A stretch of DNA of 64,000 nt from an uncultured Lachnospiraceae bacterium (GCA_949051815.1 CARQVR010000003.1:83985-147984); one strand, 5' to 3'; positions 16,765 through 25,254 are shown, numbered from the stretch's first letter. A program made the numbers and translations. Notes: generated by a model from the letters alone, not told the origin.

Positions 16765-17175
16765 ATGGCGGTGAAATACAGTCGGCAGCGGCAGCATATT
16801 TATAACTTTCTGATGAACCGCAAGGATCATCCCACCGCAGACGTTGTGTACCAGAATGTCAGGCGGGAATATCCGAATATCAGTCTGGGAACTGTCTACC
16901 GCAATCTGACCCTTCTCGCCGACAGAGGCGAAATTATGAGGTTACAGGTAGGCGACGGCGCCGATCACTTCGATGCGGACACCTCCCGGCACTGTCACTT
17001 TGTCTGCTCAGACTGCGGTGATGTGAGCGACCTGCAGCTCGATGGTATGGACGAGATGCTGATTAAGGCCAGACATTGCTTTGCGGGCAGAATTGAACGG
17101 CAATCTACCTGTTTTTACGGAGTGTGTGAAAAATGTCTGGATAAAACTTCCAAAAACGGGAATATGTGTAATTGA
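16765..17175 (+). CDS. perR: Fur-family peroxide regulator (PerR-like)
   Basis: The 136-residue protein has an N-terminal winged helix (VYQNVRREYPNISLGTVYRNLTLL) and a C-terminal metal domain. Two cysteine pairs are visible: CSDC and CEKC (structural zinc). The histidine-rich HFDADTSRHCHF supplies the regulatory metal ligands. The N-terminus begins MAVKYSRQRQHIYNFL. PerR rather than Fur is favoured because the next genes are a rubrerythrin and a rubredoxin, known PerR targets in Clostridia. A strong AGGAGG precedes the ATG. Confidence 0.85.
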   Translation: MAVKYSRQRQHIYNFLMNRKDHPTADVVYQNVRREYPNISLGTVYRNLTLLADRGEIMRLQVGDGADHFDADTSRHCHFVCSDCGDVSDLQLDGMDEMLIKARHCFAGRIERQSTCFYGVCEKCLDKTSKNGNMCN

Positions 17176-17239
17176 CCGGTATGCTGTTAAACCCATAAAT
17201 TCAGGGTTAAAATATCAAAAAAGAAAAGGAGAACAAAGT

Positions 17240-17779
17240 ATGAAATTTGTATGTCAGGTATGCGGTTATGTTCACGAAGGAGATTCTGCACCGGAGAAAT
17301 GCCCTCAGTGCAATGCGCCGGCTGAGAAATTTACGGCACAGAGCGGCACGATGGAGTGGGCCGCAGAGCATGTAGTAGGCGTTGCCAAAGGTGTCAGCGA
17401 GGATATCATGGCTGATCTGAGAGCAAACTTCAACGGCGAGTGCACCGAGGTTGGTATGTACCTTGCTATGGCGAGAGTTGCACACAGAGAAGGCTATCCC
17501 GAGATCGGCCTGTACTGGGAGAAGGCTGCATGGGAAGAGGCAGAACATGCCGCTAAGTTCGCGGAGCTTCTCGGTGAAGTAGTGACCGACTCCACCAAAA
17601 AGAATCTGGAAATGAGAGTGGAAGCCGAGAACGGCGCAACCGCTGGTAAGTTTGATCTTGCAAAGCGCGCTAAGGCTGCCAATCTGGATGCGATTCATGA
17701 CACCGTACACGAAATGGCAAGAGATGAGGCAAGACACGGCAAAGCATTTGAAGGTCTGTTAAAGAGATATTTCGGTTAA
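17240..17779 (+). CDS. rbr: Reverse rubrerythrin (rubredoxin domain first)
   Basis: The start at 17240 follows AAGGAGAAC; an earlier in-frame start in the perR tail is unlikely. The 179-residue protein has an N-terminal rubredoxin domain with CQVCG and CPQCN pairs (about residues 4-29). The diiron four-helix domain follows, with the ligand pattern GECTEVGMYLAMARVAHREG and EEAEHAA, and a C-terminal EMARDEARHGKAF. This domain order is the reverse of classic rubrerythrin and is typical of the peroxide-reducing reverse rubrerythrins of anaerobic Clostridia. The partner rubredoxin gene is 38 nt downstream. Confidence 0.93.
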   Translation: MKFVCQVCGYVHEGDSAPEKCPQCNAPAEKFTAQSGTMEWAAEHVVGVAKGVSEDIMADLRANFNGECTEVGMYLAMARVAHREGYPEIGLYWEKAAWEEAEHAAKFAELLGEVVTDSTKKNLEMRVEAENGATAGKFDLAKRAKAANLDAIHDTVHEMARDEARHGKAFEGLLKRYFG

Positions 17780-17817
17780 TTGCGACATATCTATGAAATA
17801 CAAAGGAGGAATGTGAT

Positions 17818-17991
17818 ATGAAAAAATATTTCTGTAATCCCTGCGGCTATACTTACGATCCCGAGAAGGGTGATCCGGAGCATGGCATTAAGCCCGGCAC
17901 GGCATTTGAGGATCTTCCGGCAGACTGGTGCTGCCCCCTCTGCGGTGTGACTAAGGATATGTTCCAGCCCTGCATTGACAATTACAACTAA
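17818..17991 (+). CDS. rd: Rubredoxin
   Basis: This 57-residue protein is short enough to be missed easily. It begins MKKYFCNPCGYTYDPEKG and ends CCPLCGVTKDMFQP. Two cysteine pairs, C6/C9 and C39/C42, bind the single iron. A strong AGGAGG lies 8 nt before the ATG. It likely delivers electrons to the rubrerythrin upstream. The codon start at 17818 is certain from the ribosome site and family length. Confidence 0.95.
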   Translation: MKKYFCNPCGYTYDPEKGDPEHGIKPGTAFEDLPADWCCPLCGVTKDMFQPCIDNYN

Positions 17992-18006
17992 ATATCACAT
18001 AAGGAA

Positions 18007-18033
18007 GGGCGTCCTGTATCGGGCGTCCTTTTT
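18007..18033 (+). terminator. Terminator after rubredoxin
   Basis: Two copies of GGGCGTCC (18007-18014 and 18021-18028) pair with each other through two G-U pairs. They form an 8-bp stem with a 6-nt loop, followed by TTTTT. Confidence 0.7.
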
Positions 18034-18325
18034 ATTTTTCTGTTTTATTCCGGTTTTTCCGGGCATACTGTATAATATATCCCCTAAAAGTTTGTTAATT
18101 CCGCCTATTTACAATTTGAAAAGCGACAGATATTATATTCTCACGAAATATCAATTATTTGTTTCGCTGAGAAAGGAGGCTCACACGAAAAACAAACGAC
18201 AAACTAACAGATGTGTTGTCAGGGGATTCTGCATACAGGGGAATTGCTGTTAATCGGATTGATTTGAAAATCATTGATTATTCTATTTTTCAGTCATCAA
18301 AAATGATTAAGGAGGACACGAGATT
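18034..18325. other. Gap between rubredoxin terminator and HPr-like gene
   Basis: About 290 AT-rich bases. The only signal is an AAGGAGG at 18174 not followed by a start codon. No convincing gene or promoter could be fixed; the promoter of the HPr-like gene presumably lies here. Confidence 0.5.
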
Positions 18326-18553
18326 ATGCAGCAGGTAAATGTTAAATTCAATGATGTGAATCAGATCAGAAGGTTTGTAGATGTAATTGATAAGATTGAT
18401 TCGTGCTTTAATCTGGGGGAAGGCCGAAGAGTCGTAGACGCCAAATCTATCCTTGGCGTGATGGCGCTTGATCTGACCCGTCCGCTCCAACTCACTTACG
18501 ATTCGGACGACGAGGGAATCAGGGAGAAATTAACTCCCTTCATATATGGCTGA
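18326..18553 (+). CDS. HPr-family protein lacking the phosphorylated histidine
   Basis: The 75-residue protein begins MQQVNVKFNDVNQIRRFVDVIDKID. The segment VVDAKSILGVMALDL corresponds to the HPr VNAKSIMGLLSLAL region, which contains the Ser46-type site (Ser in AKSI). The loop that normally carries His15 (GxHxRPA) is replaced by QIRRFV, so it cannot relay phosphate in the usual PTS way. A regulatory role, like Crh in Bacillus, is possible but not shown. A strong AAGGAGGACAC site precedes the ATG. A second, more divergent family member lies at 54136-54378. Confidence 0.72.
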   Translation: MQQVNVKFNDVNQIRRFVDVIDKIDSCFNLGEGRRVVDAKSILGVMALDLTRPLQLTYDSDDEGIREKLTPFIYG

Positions 18554-18561
18554 CCATGCAG

Positions 18562-18587
18562 GGCAGGCCGAGACGGCCTGCCTTTTT
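18562..18587 (+). terminator. Terminator after the HPr-like gene
   Basis: A perfect 9-bp stem GGCAGGCCG-aga-CGGCCTGCC is followed by TTTTT. Confidence 0.85.
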
Positions 18588-18613
18588 CATTTTATAGGAA
18601 TTTCAAAGCCTTC

Positions 18614-19402
18614 TTAGAGATATCCGTTATCCTTAAGCCACTGTACAGATCGCCGCAGCGCCTCAATCGTTTTTGTCTCCACCACGCACCGGCAGCCGTT
18701 CGTCTCTGCCAGCCCGATGCGCTGTGCCAGATCAATCTCCCCGGATCCTAACGTCTTATGATTCCCTGTTCCCTTCGCATCATGAATATGAAAATGATAC
18801 AGCCTGTCTCTGCGCCGCATCAGAAAATCCTCGTCCACATTGCCGCACGCGTGGGAATGTCCGATATCCCAGGTCAGCGCAAACATTTCGCTCTCCAGTA
18901 AATAGTCGATCGCTTCTTTCTCAAAATCCTGATAACCGTCGGTATTTTCAATACAAATCTTTACGCCGGAGTCTTTTGCCGTTTTCTCACACATTTCCCG
19001 AAATCTATGTATAGCCCCCATATACGTCTCCCGGTATTCTCCAAACAGACGCACTTTTCTGTCCGGCAGCGTGACAAAAATACCATGATTCATGTGCATA
19101 TTTAAGAGCGGTGCACCAAGCGCAGCGGCCGCTTTAATGGCCCGTTGTGTCGTCTCCATGTAAGCCGCCGCCACAAGCGGATTAAAATCGCAGACATTCA
19201 GATTCTCATCCAGGTGAATAGTAAAATAAATCCCGTTTTTCCGTGCCAGCTCTCCCAGATATGCCGTTTCCTCAAGCTTCGGAATCTGGTACATCGGAAA
19301 ATTCATATTCAGCTCCACAAACCGTAAGCCAAGCTCCCTGCACAGAGCGATATTCTCCTCCAGGTCTTTGTTCTCAATCAGTGTCGGCATTCCGAAATCC
19401 AT
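18614..19402 (-). CDS. Sugar phosphate isomerase/epimerase-like TIM barrel protein
   Basis: The 262-residue protein belongs to the xylose isomerase-like/AP endonuclease 2 superfamily. Expected metal-ligand regions are visible: CIENTDGY, FALTWDIGHSHACG, YHFHIHDAKG and CRCVVETK. The N-terminus MDFGMPTLIENKDLEENIALCRELGLRFVELN starts the barrel. It likely isomerises or epimerises a sugar or sugar phosphate. No sugar kinase or transporter is adjacent, so the substrate is open. It faces the HPr-like gene and the two converge on a terminator. Confidence 0.78.
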   Translation of the reverse strand: MDFGMPTLIENKDLEENIALCRELGLRFVELNMNFPMYQIPKLEETAYLGELARKNGIYFTIHLDENLNVCDFNPLVAAAYMETTQRAIKAAAALGAPLLNMHMNHGIFVTLPDRKVRLFGEYRETYMGAIHRFREMCEKTAKDSGVKICIENTDGYQDFEKEAIDYLLESEMFALTWDIGHSHACGNVDEDFLMRRRDRLYHFHIHDAKGTGNHKTLGSGEIDLAQRIGLAETNGCRCVVETKTIEALRRSVQWLKDNGYL

Positions 19403-19607
19403 TCTTATTTTCCCCTCTCTGCCCGGTGATATGCCTCAGGCTGTCCCGCCGCCGGTTTATATTCTCTTTACAAACAGTTTATTTTTCCTTCATTGCTTTT
19501 CTGTTATATTAGTTGTATAACATATATAAACAAAGAAACAACTACCGGCTATGAATCGAATCCGGCAATTCGGTCATACTGATAGCAAATCGGGCATATC
19601 CGATTAC

Positions 19608-19655
19608 GGAAATGCATCGCATTTCCCGAAAATGTATCATATTTTTAATTATAAT
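19608..19655 (+). promoter_or_regulatory. hsp20 promoter and possible operator
   Basis: A -10 TATAAT lies at 19650-19655. A perfect 8-bp inverted repeat GGAAATGC-ATC-GCATTTCC (19608-19626) sits immediately upstream, at the expected -35 position. No CIRCE sequence (TTAGCACTC/GAGTGCTAA) was seen. Regulation by a repressor binding the dyad is plausible but unproven. Confidence 0.5.
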
Positions 19656-19675
19656 ACAAAGAAGGAGTGATTTCT

Positions 19676-20128
19676 ATGTTAAGACCTGCATTATTTAACA
19701 ACCGTACCTGCAAACCCGCATTCTTCGATGACCCTTTCGACAGAATGTTCGACGACACCTTTAAAAATTTCTGGGGAAACAATGAGCTTGCCACCTTCGA
19801 CGCCTTTAAAACCGATGTGATCGATCAGGGCGACGGCTATCTTTTACAGGCGGAGCTGCCGGGCTTCGATAAGTCGGACATCAACATCGACTTAAAGGAT
19901 AATCTGTTGACCATATCCGCCTCCCACAAGGAAGAGAAGAGCGAGGATGGCAAAGACAAGTACATCCGCAGAGAGCGGTATTACAGCTCTTACTCACGGA
20001 GCTTCCGCGTAAACGATGTGGAACCCGGCGACATTGACGCTTCCTACAACAACGGCATTTTGGAAGTCCGGTTCCCCAAGAAGGAGCTTGCCGCCAAAGA
20101 GGAAGTAAAAAGGATCGAAGTCAAATAA
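19676..20128 (+). CDS. Hsp20/alpha-crystallin small heat shock protein
   Basis: ATG 19676 follows AAGGAGTG; an upstream in-frame GTG is inside that site, so it is less likely. The 150-residue protein has an N-terminal region (PAFFDDPFDRMFDDTFKNFWG) and an alpha-crystallin domain from about residue 38. That domain has GYLLQAELPGFDKSDINIDLKDNLLTISA and a C-terminal NGILEVRFPKKE. It holds unfolding proteins in a refoldable state in the cytoplasm. Confidence 0.92.
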   Translation: MLRPALFNNRTCKPAFFDDPFDRMFDDTFKNFWGNNELATFDAFKTDVIDQGDGYLLQAELPGFDKSDINIDLKDNLLTISASHKEEKSEDGKDKYIRRERYYSSYSRSFRVNDVEPGDIDASYNNGILEVRFPKKELAAKEEVKRIEVK

Positions 20129-20140
20129 AGATATGCGTAT

Positions 20141-20178
20141 AACGGCAGGGCGGTATTTTTCATCCGTCCTGCCGTTTT
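20141..20178 (+). terminator. Terminator after hsp20, convergent with the VWA gene
   Basis: A 9-bp inverted repeat AACGGCAGG (20141-20149) and CCTGCCGTT (20168-20176) is followed by TT. It separates the convergent hsp20 and VWA lipoprotein genes. Confidence 0.65.
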
Positions 20179-20217
20179 GATTGCGCCCGTCACATTGTCG
20201 CGAGCCGCCCAAAGCTT

Positions 20218-22128
20218 CTACCACACTTCCTCCACCAGCTCTAAAAACTCTGCTTTATAGATGTCCTTTAAATCCAGCTTTTTTACCGTTCTTCTGACAT
20301 TTTCCACAGACGCGCCCTCCGGATACTTGCTGTGGGATGCGAGCAGCCCAAATTCCGCCACCGACGCCGCAAACAGAAAATCGTCGGAAGGATTTTCGCG
20401 GTAGCTGTCATATCCGATCGGATACTCTGAAAGCTCGCTTTTGTTTCCTGCGGGCTTCTTATAACGGATGCTGATCGTCAGCCACTCCTTATATTTCTGA
20501 CCGGCCGCAGGCGTTTCGCCCACTCTCTTTTTATATTCGTTCCCGTATTTTAAATCCTCAATTTCACGCGCCGTCATACCGTGATGCAGCGGCTCCCGCA
20601 ATATGATCTCGTAGAGCGCCGTCACGCTGTGCCCGGCTCCGATTTCCCCGCCGTCCTTCGTATCGTCGTGAAAATCCTCTCTGTCCAGCACTCTGTTATC
20701 GTAGCCCAGAAGCCGGTACGCCTCCACCAGCTCCGGATTAAATTCCACCTGAAACTTCACATCTTTGCAGACTGTCAGAAGCGTGGCCGTCATCTCCTCC
20801 GAAAGCACCTTTTTCGCCTCCTGCATACAGTCTATGTAAGCATAGTTGCCGTTTCCTTTATCCGCCAGCGTCTCCATCTTATTGTCTTTGATATTGCCCG
20901 TTCCAAAGCCCAGTACCGATAAAAAGATTCCCGATTCCTTTTTCTCGCTGATCAGTTCTTCCAGTTCCTCCTCCGTGGTCATGCCAACGTTCAGATCACC
21001 GTCCGTTGCCAGAATAATGCGGTTATTGCCGCCTTTGATAAAGTTTTCCTCCGCCAGCGCGTAAGCCGTCTCGATTCCCCTGCTTCCCCAGGTGGCACCG
21101 CCTGCCCTCAGTCCGTTGACCGCCTTCTTAATTTTGCGCTTTTCACTTCCGTCTGCTCCCTCTAATATCACCCGGTCCTCCGAAGCGTAAGTCACAATGG
21201 AAATTCTATCCTTCCCGGTAAGATTTTCCGTAAGCTGTAAAAAGGATTCCTGCAAAAGCGGCAGCTTATCAGGCTCGCCCATGGAACCGGACACATCCAG
21301 CAAAAACACCAGATTGGACGCCGGCGCCTGCTCATAACTGATATCCTCCGTCTTCAAACCGACCATCAAAAGCTCGGCCTCCTCATTCCACGGACAGCGC
21401 CCGATCTGGGTTGTCACCCCGAAAGGCTCCTGTCCCACAGGTTCCTTATAATCATAGGAAAAATAATTTAACATCTCCTCAATCCTGACCGATCCCTCCG
21501 GCAGACTCTCCAAATCATATCCATCACGAATCAAACGGCGCAAATTGCTGTAAGAAGCCGTATCCACATCCGCGGAAAAAGTCGACAGCGGCTGTGCCAT
21601 CACGGAAAAGAATCCCTGCTCTTCCCACTTGCTGTACTCCTCCGGATTTTCGTCGTATTCCACTTCCTCCTCAAACTCATAGCAGGAGCCAAGATAACCG
21701 TCCGGGACATCCCCTTTTGCATACAGTTTCTCAGGCAGATCCTGCATGTCCGCGGTCTCCATCTCCCGTTCGGCCGTTGCGCCTCCATCATAGTTTTGTC
21801 GAGGCGTTCCGGCGATGTCAGCGTAGCTCTCCGCAGCGCTTTCTGCCTTCTCCTCAGACGACGCGCCACCTGTTTCACCGGCAGCATTTCCCGGCGTACC
21901 GTCCTCTGCCATGTCTGCCGGTTCAGAAGACGCTTCCACATCGCAGGCCGCACCATTTTCCACCGACGCGCCGGACTCTGCTTCCGATATCTCCTCCGTT
22001 ACCCCTGCCGGTTCCTCCGTCCAGGGCGCCGTATCAGCGGCCGCTGTATCCTCTTTTTGGCCGCACCCTGTAAGCAGCATGATTCCCGTTATACTCATTG
22101 CCAGCATTCTTTTCATTTTCTTTTTCAT
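20218..22128 (-). CDS. VWA-domain lipoprotein (YfbK-like)
   Basis: Start 22128 is chosen because GGAGGAAAAGGG precedes it; an earlier in-frame start lacks one. The 636-residue precursor has a lipoprotein signal MKKKMKRMLAMSITGIMLLTGC with lipid-bearing Cys22. A Glu/Ala-rich linker (about 23-130) follows, then the conserved N-terminal YfbK-type region (SADVDTASYSNLRRLI at about 185-200) and a von Willebrand A domain with the metal-binding MIDAS motif DVSGS (278-282), TDGDLNVG and a C-terminal YfbK-like region. It should be anchored outside the membrane and bind metal and a partner or polymer. It is downstream of an ECF sigma and an anti-sigma-like gene, so its production is probably envelope-stress linked. 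Confidence 0.83.
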   Translation of the reverse strand: MKKKMKRMLAMSITGIMLLTGCGQKEDTAAADTAPWTEEPAGVTEEISEAESGASVENGAACDVEASSEPADMAEDGTPGNAAGETGGASSEEKAESAAESYADIAGTPRQNYDGGATAEREMETADMQDLPEKLYAKGDVPDGYLGSCYEFEEEVEYDENPEEYSKWEEQGFFSVMAQPLSTFSADVDTASYSNLRRLIRDGYDLESLPEGSVRIEEMLNYFSYDYKEPVGQEPFGVTTQIGRCPWNEEAELLMVGLKTEDISYEQAPASNLVFLLDVSGSMGEPDKLPLLQESFLQLTENLTGKDRISIVTYASEDRVILEGADGSEKRKIKKAVNGLRAGGATWGSRGIETAYALAEENFIKGGNNRIILATDGDLNVGMTTEEELEELISEKKESGIFLSVLGFGTGNIKDNKMETLADKGNGNYAYIDCMQEAKKVLSEEMTATLLTVCKDVKFQVEFNPELVEAYRLLGYDNRVLDREDFHDDTKDGGEIGAGHSVTALYEIILREPLHHGMTAREIEDLKYGNEYKKRVGETPAAGQKYKEWLTISIRYKKPAGNKSELSEYPIGYDSYRENPSDDFLFAASVAEFGLLASHSKYPEGASVENVRRTVKKLDLKDIYKAEFLELVEEVW

Positions 22129-22328
22129 CCCTTTTCCTCCATTTCCAAGCCGTTTCCGCTCTGGTCCTCCCCGGGCATCTGTTTCGTGCCCTTCTGCTTT
22201 TAATACCCTTCGTGGAAGAAAAAGGTTGCAGCACTGTGCCGCCAAATCGCAAAAATTTCAATGCGCATAAATATATCCACAAGAAAAAAGCCTTTGGCCT
22301 TCCTGACCAATGGCTGTTTTTCTCACAA

Positions 22329-23300
22329 TCATCCTTCCTTTTTCATCTGTTCCAGCAATTTCCGATACCCCGCTTCCAAAAATGTCTCCAGGTCTCCGGC
22401 GTCTCCACGGATCACATACTTTTCTCCGCTTCCGGTCTCCACATAGGCGGCCCATCCCGTTTCTTCCTGCGCCACCTGAAAAGTTTCCCCCTCAAAAATA
22501 TGCACTCTCGTATCAGCGCGCCCACAGAAGTCCGGCTTTTTTGTCACCTTTTCTATCGTAATATTCCCTGCATCTGCCATATCGCCATCCTGTGACCCGT
22601 TTTCTGCAAAAGCCGCCTCCTGGTCCTCTGCCAGACTTTCTTCCATATCGCTATGTTTCCTCTGCTGCCCGTTCCGTTCCGTTCCCGTCGTTTCCGGCTC
22701 TTCCTTAAGCACATTTTCCCCGTTTTCCGAAAACGCCGTCGTATCGGAAGCCGCACTTTCTGCCATCGGCCCGGCCGTGTCTTCCGCTTCGGCCACCGCC
22801 GAAGATGCTTCCATATCCGTCTCTGCAGACGCCGTCTCTTCCGCAGCTCCCTCTTCTGCGGACATCTCTTCCGGCATATCCATAGCTGCACCGGCCGCCG
22901 GCATTCCTGCGTCCTGGTCCTCTCCGGCAGACATTTCCGAACTCCCCATTCCCATATCACCGGAAGGCTCCACACTCATAGCCATATCTCCGGACTTCAT
23001 TCCCCGCATCATCAGTGACACGGACACCAGAATAAGCAGCGCCGCCGCCGCAGACAGCGGGTATGCCCACTTCCGGATGTTGAAATGCCCCGCATATTTT
23101 ATTCCCCCGGCAGGAACTGCCGTCTGGACGGAAACCGCCTGTTTCCGCCGCGTTTCCGATCCCGCCGTCTGCACCGCAAGCTCCCTGCGAATCCGTGCCT
23201 CTTCCTCGCGCATCGCCGCCTTTGTTCTTGCGATCAGATCCGCAGGCGCGTGTATCTGTTCTGTTTCCTGTTGGTACCGTTCTTTATATTGATCCATCAT
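22329..23300 (-). CDS. Membrane anti-sigma-like protein
   Basis: The 323-residue protein is placed directly after an ECF sigma gene. Residues 1-75 are a cytoplasmic region with alpha-helical, Arg-rich stretches. A single membrane segment follows at about 78-98 (YPLSAAAALLILVSVSLMM). The outer part has a Glu/Ala-rich, Met-rich linker (about 100-250) and a C-terminal folded segment (ITIEKVTKKPDFCGRADTRVHIFEGE to KKEG). This matches the layout of ECF-partner anti-sigma factors, but I do not recognise a clear zinc-binding ZAS motif. No catalytic domain is evident. The acidic linker resembles that of the downstream VWA lipoprotein. Confidence 0.68.
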   Translation of the reverse strand: MMDQYKERYQQETEQIHAPADLIARTKAAMREEEARIRRELAVQTAGSETRRKQAVSVQTAVPAGGIKYAGHFNIRKWAYPLSAAAALLILVSVSLMMRGMKSGDMAMSVEPSGDMGMGSSEMSAGEDQDAGMPAAGAAMDMPEEMSAEEGAAEETASAETDMEASSAVAEAEDTAGPMAESAASDTTAFSENGENVLKEEPETTGTERNGQQRKHSDMEESLAEDQEAAFAENGSQDGDMADAGNITIEKVTKKPDFCGRADTRVHIFEGETFQVAQEETGWAAYVETGSGEKYVIRGDAGDLETFLEAGYRKLLEQMKKEG

Positions 23301-23422
23301 CTATGCGTTTCCCTTTTTCCCCGTCTCCGTCTTCCGGCATTTCCTGCGCCATATCGCCCGGACCGTCTCTGTCTTTCTGTCCCATATATAGCGATCCGGC
23401 GCCCTCATGCTTTACCTGACAG

Positions 23423-23914
23423 TTACCCCGAATCTTCCAGCATTTCCTTTAACATCTCTCTGGCCCGGTGAAGCTGTGATTTGACGGTGCCTTCCTTCTG
23501 TCCTGTCTGCCCGGCAATCTCCGCCACCGAAAGCTCCTCGTAATAAAACAGATGTACCGCCAGCCGGTATTTTGGCGGGAGCTTGGCCACCGCGCTCCTG
23601 ACAGGTGACTCCTCCGGCGGCTCGTAAGCCTCCTCCCCCGGAATCCGTTCCTCGTCCTCGATATAATCCACATTTTTGTTCCAATACAGATCAAAGTGTT
23701 TCTTCGCGCAGTTGATCGTCACCCGGATCAGCCATGCCTTCACATGCTCCCACGATTCCAGCTTATGCACGTTGCTGACCAGACGGACAAAAACCTCCTG
23801 AAAGAGATCGTCCGCATCGGTTCTGTTTTTCATCTGTGACAACGCCAGACGATACACCATATCCGCATAGCGGTCTATCGCAGCCTCCGCCGTTATCCGT
23901 TCCTCTTTTGTCAT
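23423..23914 (-). CDS. ECF RNA polymerase sigma factor
   Basis: The 163-residue protein has sigma region 2 (about 15-80, VYRLALSQMKNRTDADDLFQEVFVRLVSN) and region 4 (about 105-155, LPPKYRLAVHLFYYEELSVAEIAGQTGQKEGTVKSQLHRAREMLKEML). It lacks regions 1.1 and 3, as ECF sigmas do. It is probably held by the downstream membrane protein and controls the VWA lipoprotein operon. The start ATGACAAAAGAAG at 23914 has an upstream AGAGG site. Confidence 0.9.
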   Translation of the reverse strand: MTKEERITAEAAIDRYADMVYRLALSQMKNRTDADDLFQEVFVRLVSNVHKLESWEHVKAWLIRVTINCAKKHFDLYWNKNVDYIEDEERIPGEEAYEPPEESPVRSAVAKLPPKYRLAVHLFYYEELSVAEIAGQTGQKEGTVKSQLHRAREMLKEMLEDSG

Positions 23915-24003
23915 ATATGACCTCTTCGCTTAAACCTGCCCGTGCAAAGCAGACAGGTTTCTCTACCCTTAATACCGCTCACCTGCTGAACCGGTTTCAT
24001 TTT

Positions 24004-25011
24004 TTAAATCGTTTCTCCCTCCACCATCCGGTACGGCAGTATCTTACAGGGCGCAGACTCTTCCTGACAGCTCCCCTCCTGCTTTCGTATGATCAGTTCA
24101 AACAGAAGGGCAACCGCCGTCTCCGCCACCTTTGTCACAGAATTTGATATAGTCGTCAGACGAGGCGTCACATAGTCAAGAATATCAATGTTATCAAAAC
24201 CAATAATCCCGTAGTCCTCTCCTGCCCTTTTACCTGATTTTTTCAGCCGCCTCATAATTTCCAGCGCAAATTCATCCGCTGAACAAATAAAGGCCGTTTT
24301 CCGCGGCCCCTCTAAAGCGCTCTCCACATGCCCAAGATAATTCCAGTCAGATAAATACGAAATCTCTATCCCTTCCTGTTTTTCTGTGGTTTCTTGAAAT
24401 CCCCGCAATCTCTCCCTGTGTACATAAATATTTCTCTTTCCTGCATCTTCCATCGGCGGACAGACAAAAATCAGTTTTTCATACGCCTTCTCTATCATCT
24501 TCGCGGTTACATCCGCCATCGCCTGTCTTTGATCGATCCCCACAAAGGGAATCCCTTCGGCAATCATATTATCTACCGACACAAGCGGAATATCCAGACT
24601 ATGTAAAAAATTTTTGTACGCTTCACCCTCATTGACGGAGGAGACAATGATCCCGTCCACGTGGTAATCTGCCAGCCGGGTTAACTGGCTTTTCTCTGTT
24701 TCCTTATCGTTATCATGCAGGGTGATATTTACAAAATAACCCTGTTTGCCCGCCTCCGCGCCGATTATACTTAACAGCTCCGCAAAATAACGGCTTTTCA
24801 CATCCAAAACGACAACGCCAATATTAAAAGTCTGTCCTTTTACAAGCCCGCGCGCCAGAAGATCCGGCCGATAATCGTTCTCTTTGGCCACCCGCAATAT
24901 CATTTCCCTTGTATCCGGATTAATACGTCCGGCTCCTTCATGCAAAGCGCGGTGCACCGTGGTTCTCGACACACCGCATATCTGCGCCAGATCTTTTGTC
25001 GTAATTCCCAT
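24004..25011 (-). CDS. LacI-family transcriptional regulator
   Basis: The 335-residue protein starts MGITTKDLAQICGVSRTTVHRALHE, a typical LacI helix-turn-helix (about 3-24). A hinge (NPDTREMILRVAKENDYRPDLLARGLV) and a periplasmic-binding-like ligand domain follow. It likely represses the upstream arabinoside operon by binding the two palindromes at 30064-30121. The gene is downstream of GH51 in the same direction. The ligand is unknown; an arabinose-type sugar is inferred from the neighbours. Confidence 0.88.
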   Translation of the reverse strand: MGITTKDLAQICGVSRTTVHRALHEGAGRINPDTREMILRVAKENDYRPDLLARGLVKGQTFNIGVVVLDVKSRYFAELLSIIGAEAGKQGYFVNITLHDNDKETEKSQLTRLADYHVDGIIVSSVNEGEAYKNFLHSLDIPLVSVDNMIAEGIPFVGIDQRQAMADVTAKMIEKAYEKLIFVCPPMEDAGKRNIYVHRERLRGFQETTEKQEGIEISYLSDWNYLGHVESALEGPRKTAFICSADEFALEIMRRLKKSGKRAGEDYGIIGFDNIDILDYVTPRLTTISNSVTKVAETAVALLFELIIRKQEGSCQEESAPCKILPYRMVEGETI

Positions 25012-25041
25012 ATGACTGCTCCTCTGTATTTACGGCTTTCC

Positions 25042-25197
25042 CAGCCCGCTGCCTTTTTTCTTCTTTCGTCTTCGGCTTCGCTCCCGCAGTGCACGCTCGA
25101 AAAGCCTTACGGCTTTCCTCGCTCGCGGGCTTCGCCCTATGAATCCGTAATCCGAAAAAAGTGTCAGCCCGCTGCCTTTTTTCTTCTTTCGTCTTCG
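25042..25197 (-). repeat. Pair of identical 33-bp direct repeats upstream of the LacI gene
   Basis: An identical 33-bp unit starting CAGCCCGCTGCC occurs at 25042-25074 and 25165-25197, 123 bp apart. The region between has hairpin-forming GCTTCGC/GCGAGCG segments and no plausible gene. A similar architecture of paired direct repeats occurs before proS (9395-9552). Exact identity suggests a recent duplication or element insertion. Confidence 0.7.
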
Positions 25198-25254
25198 CAC
25201 TGCTCATTGCCACCGCATACATTGTAACATCATTTATGGAAAACATCATCTGTT

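Noticed and set aside
17081..17239. Upstream in-frame extension of rubrerythrin
   Set aside because: It lies inside perR and lacks a ribosome site; 17240 has AAGGAG and matches the family start.
18174..18253. A short peptide behind AAGGAGG at 18174
   Set aside because: No start codon lies at a suitable distance; an 18-residue frame farther down has no support.
24938..25249. A 103-residue minus-strand frame before the LacI gene
   Set aside because: It consists of the translated 33-bp repeats and overlaps lacI in another frame; no recognisable domain.
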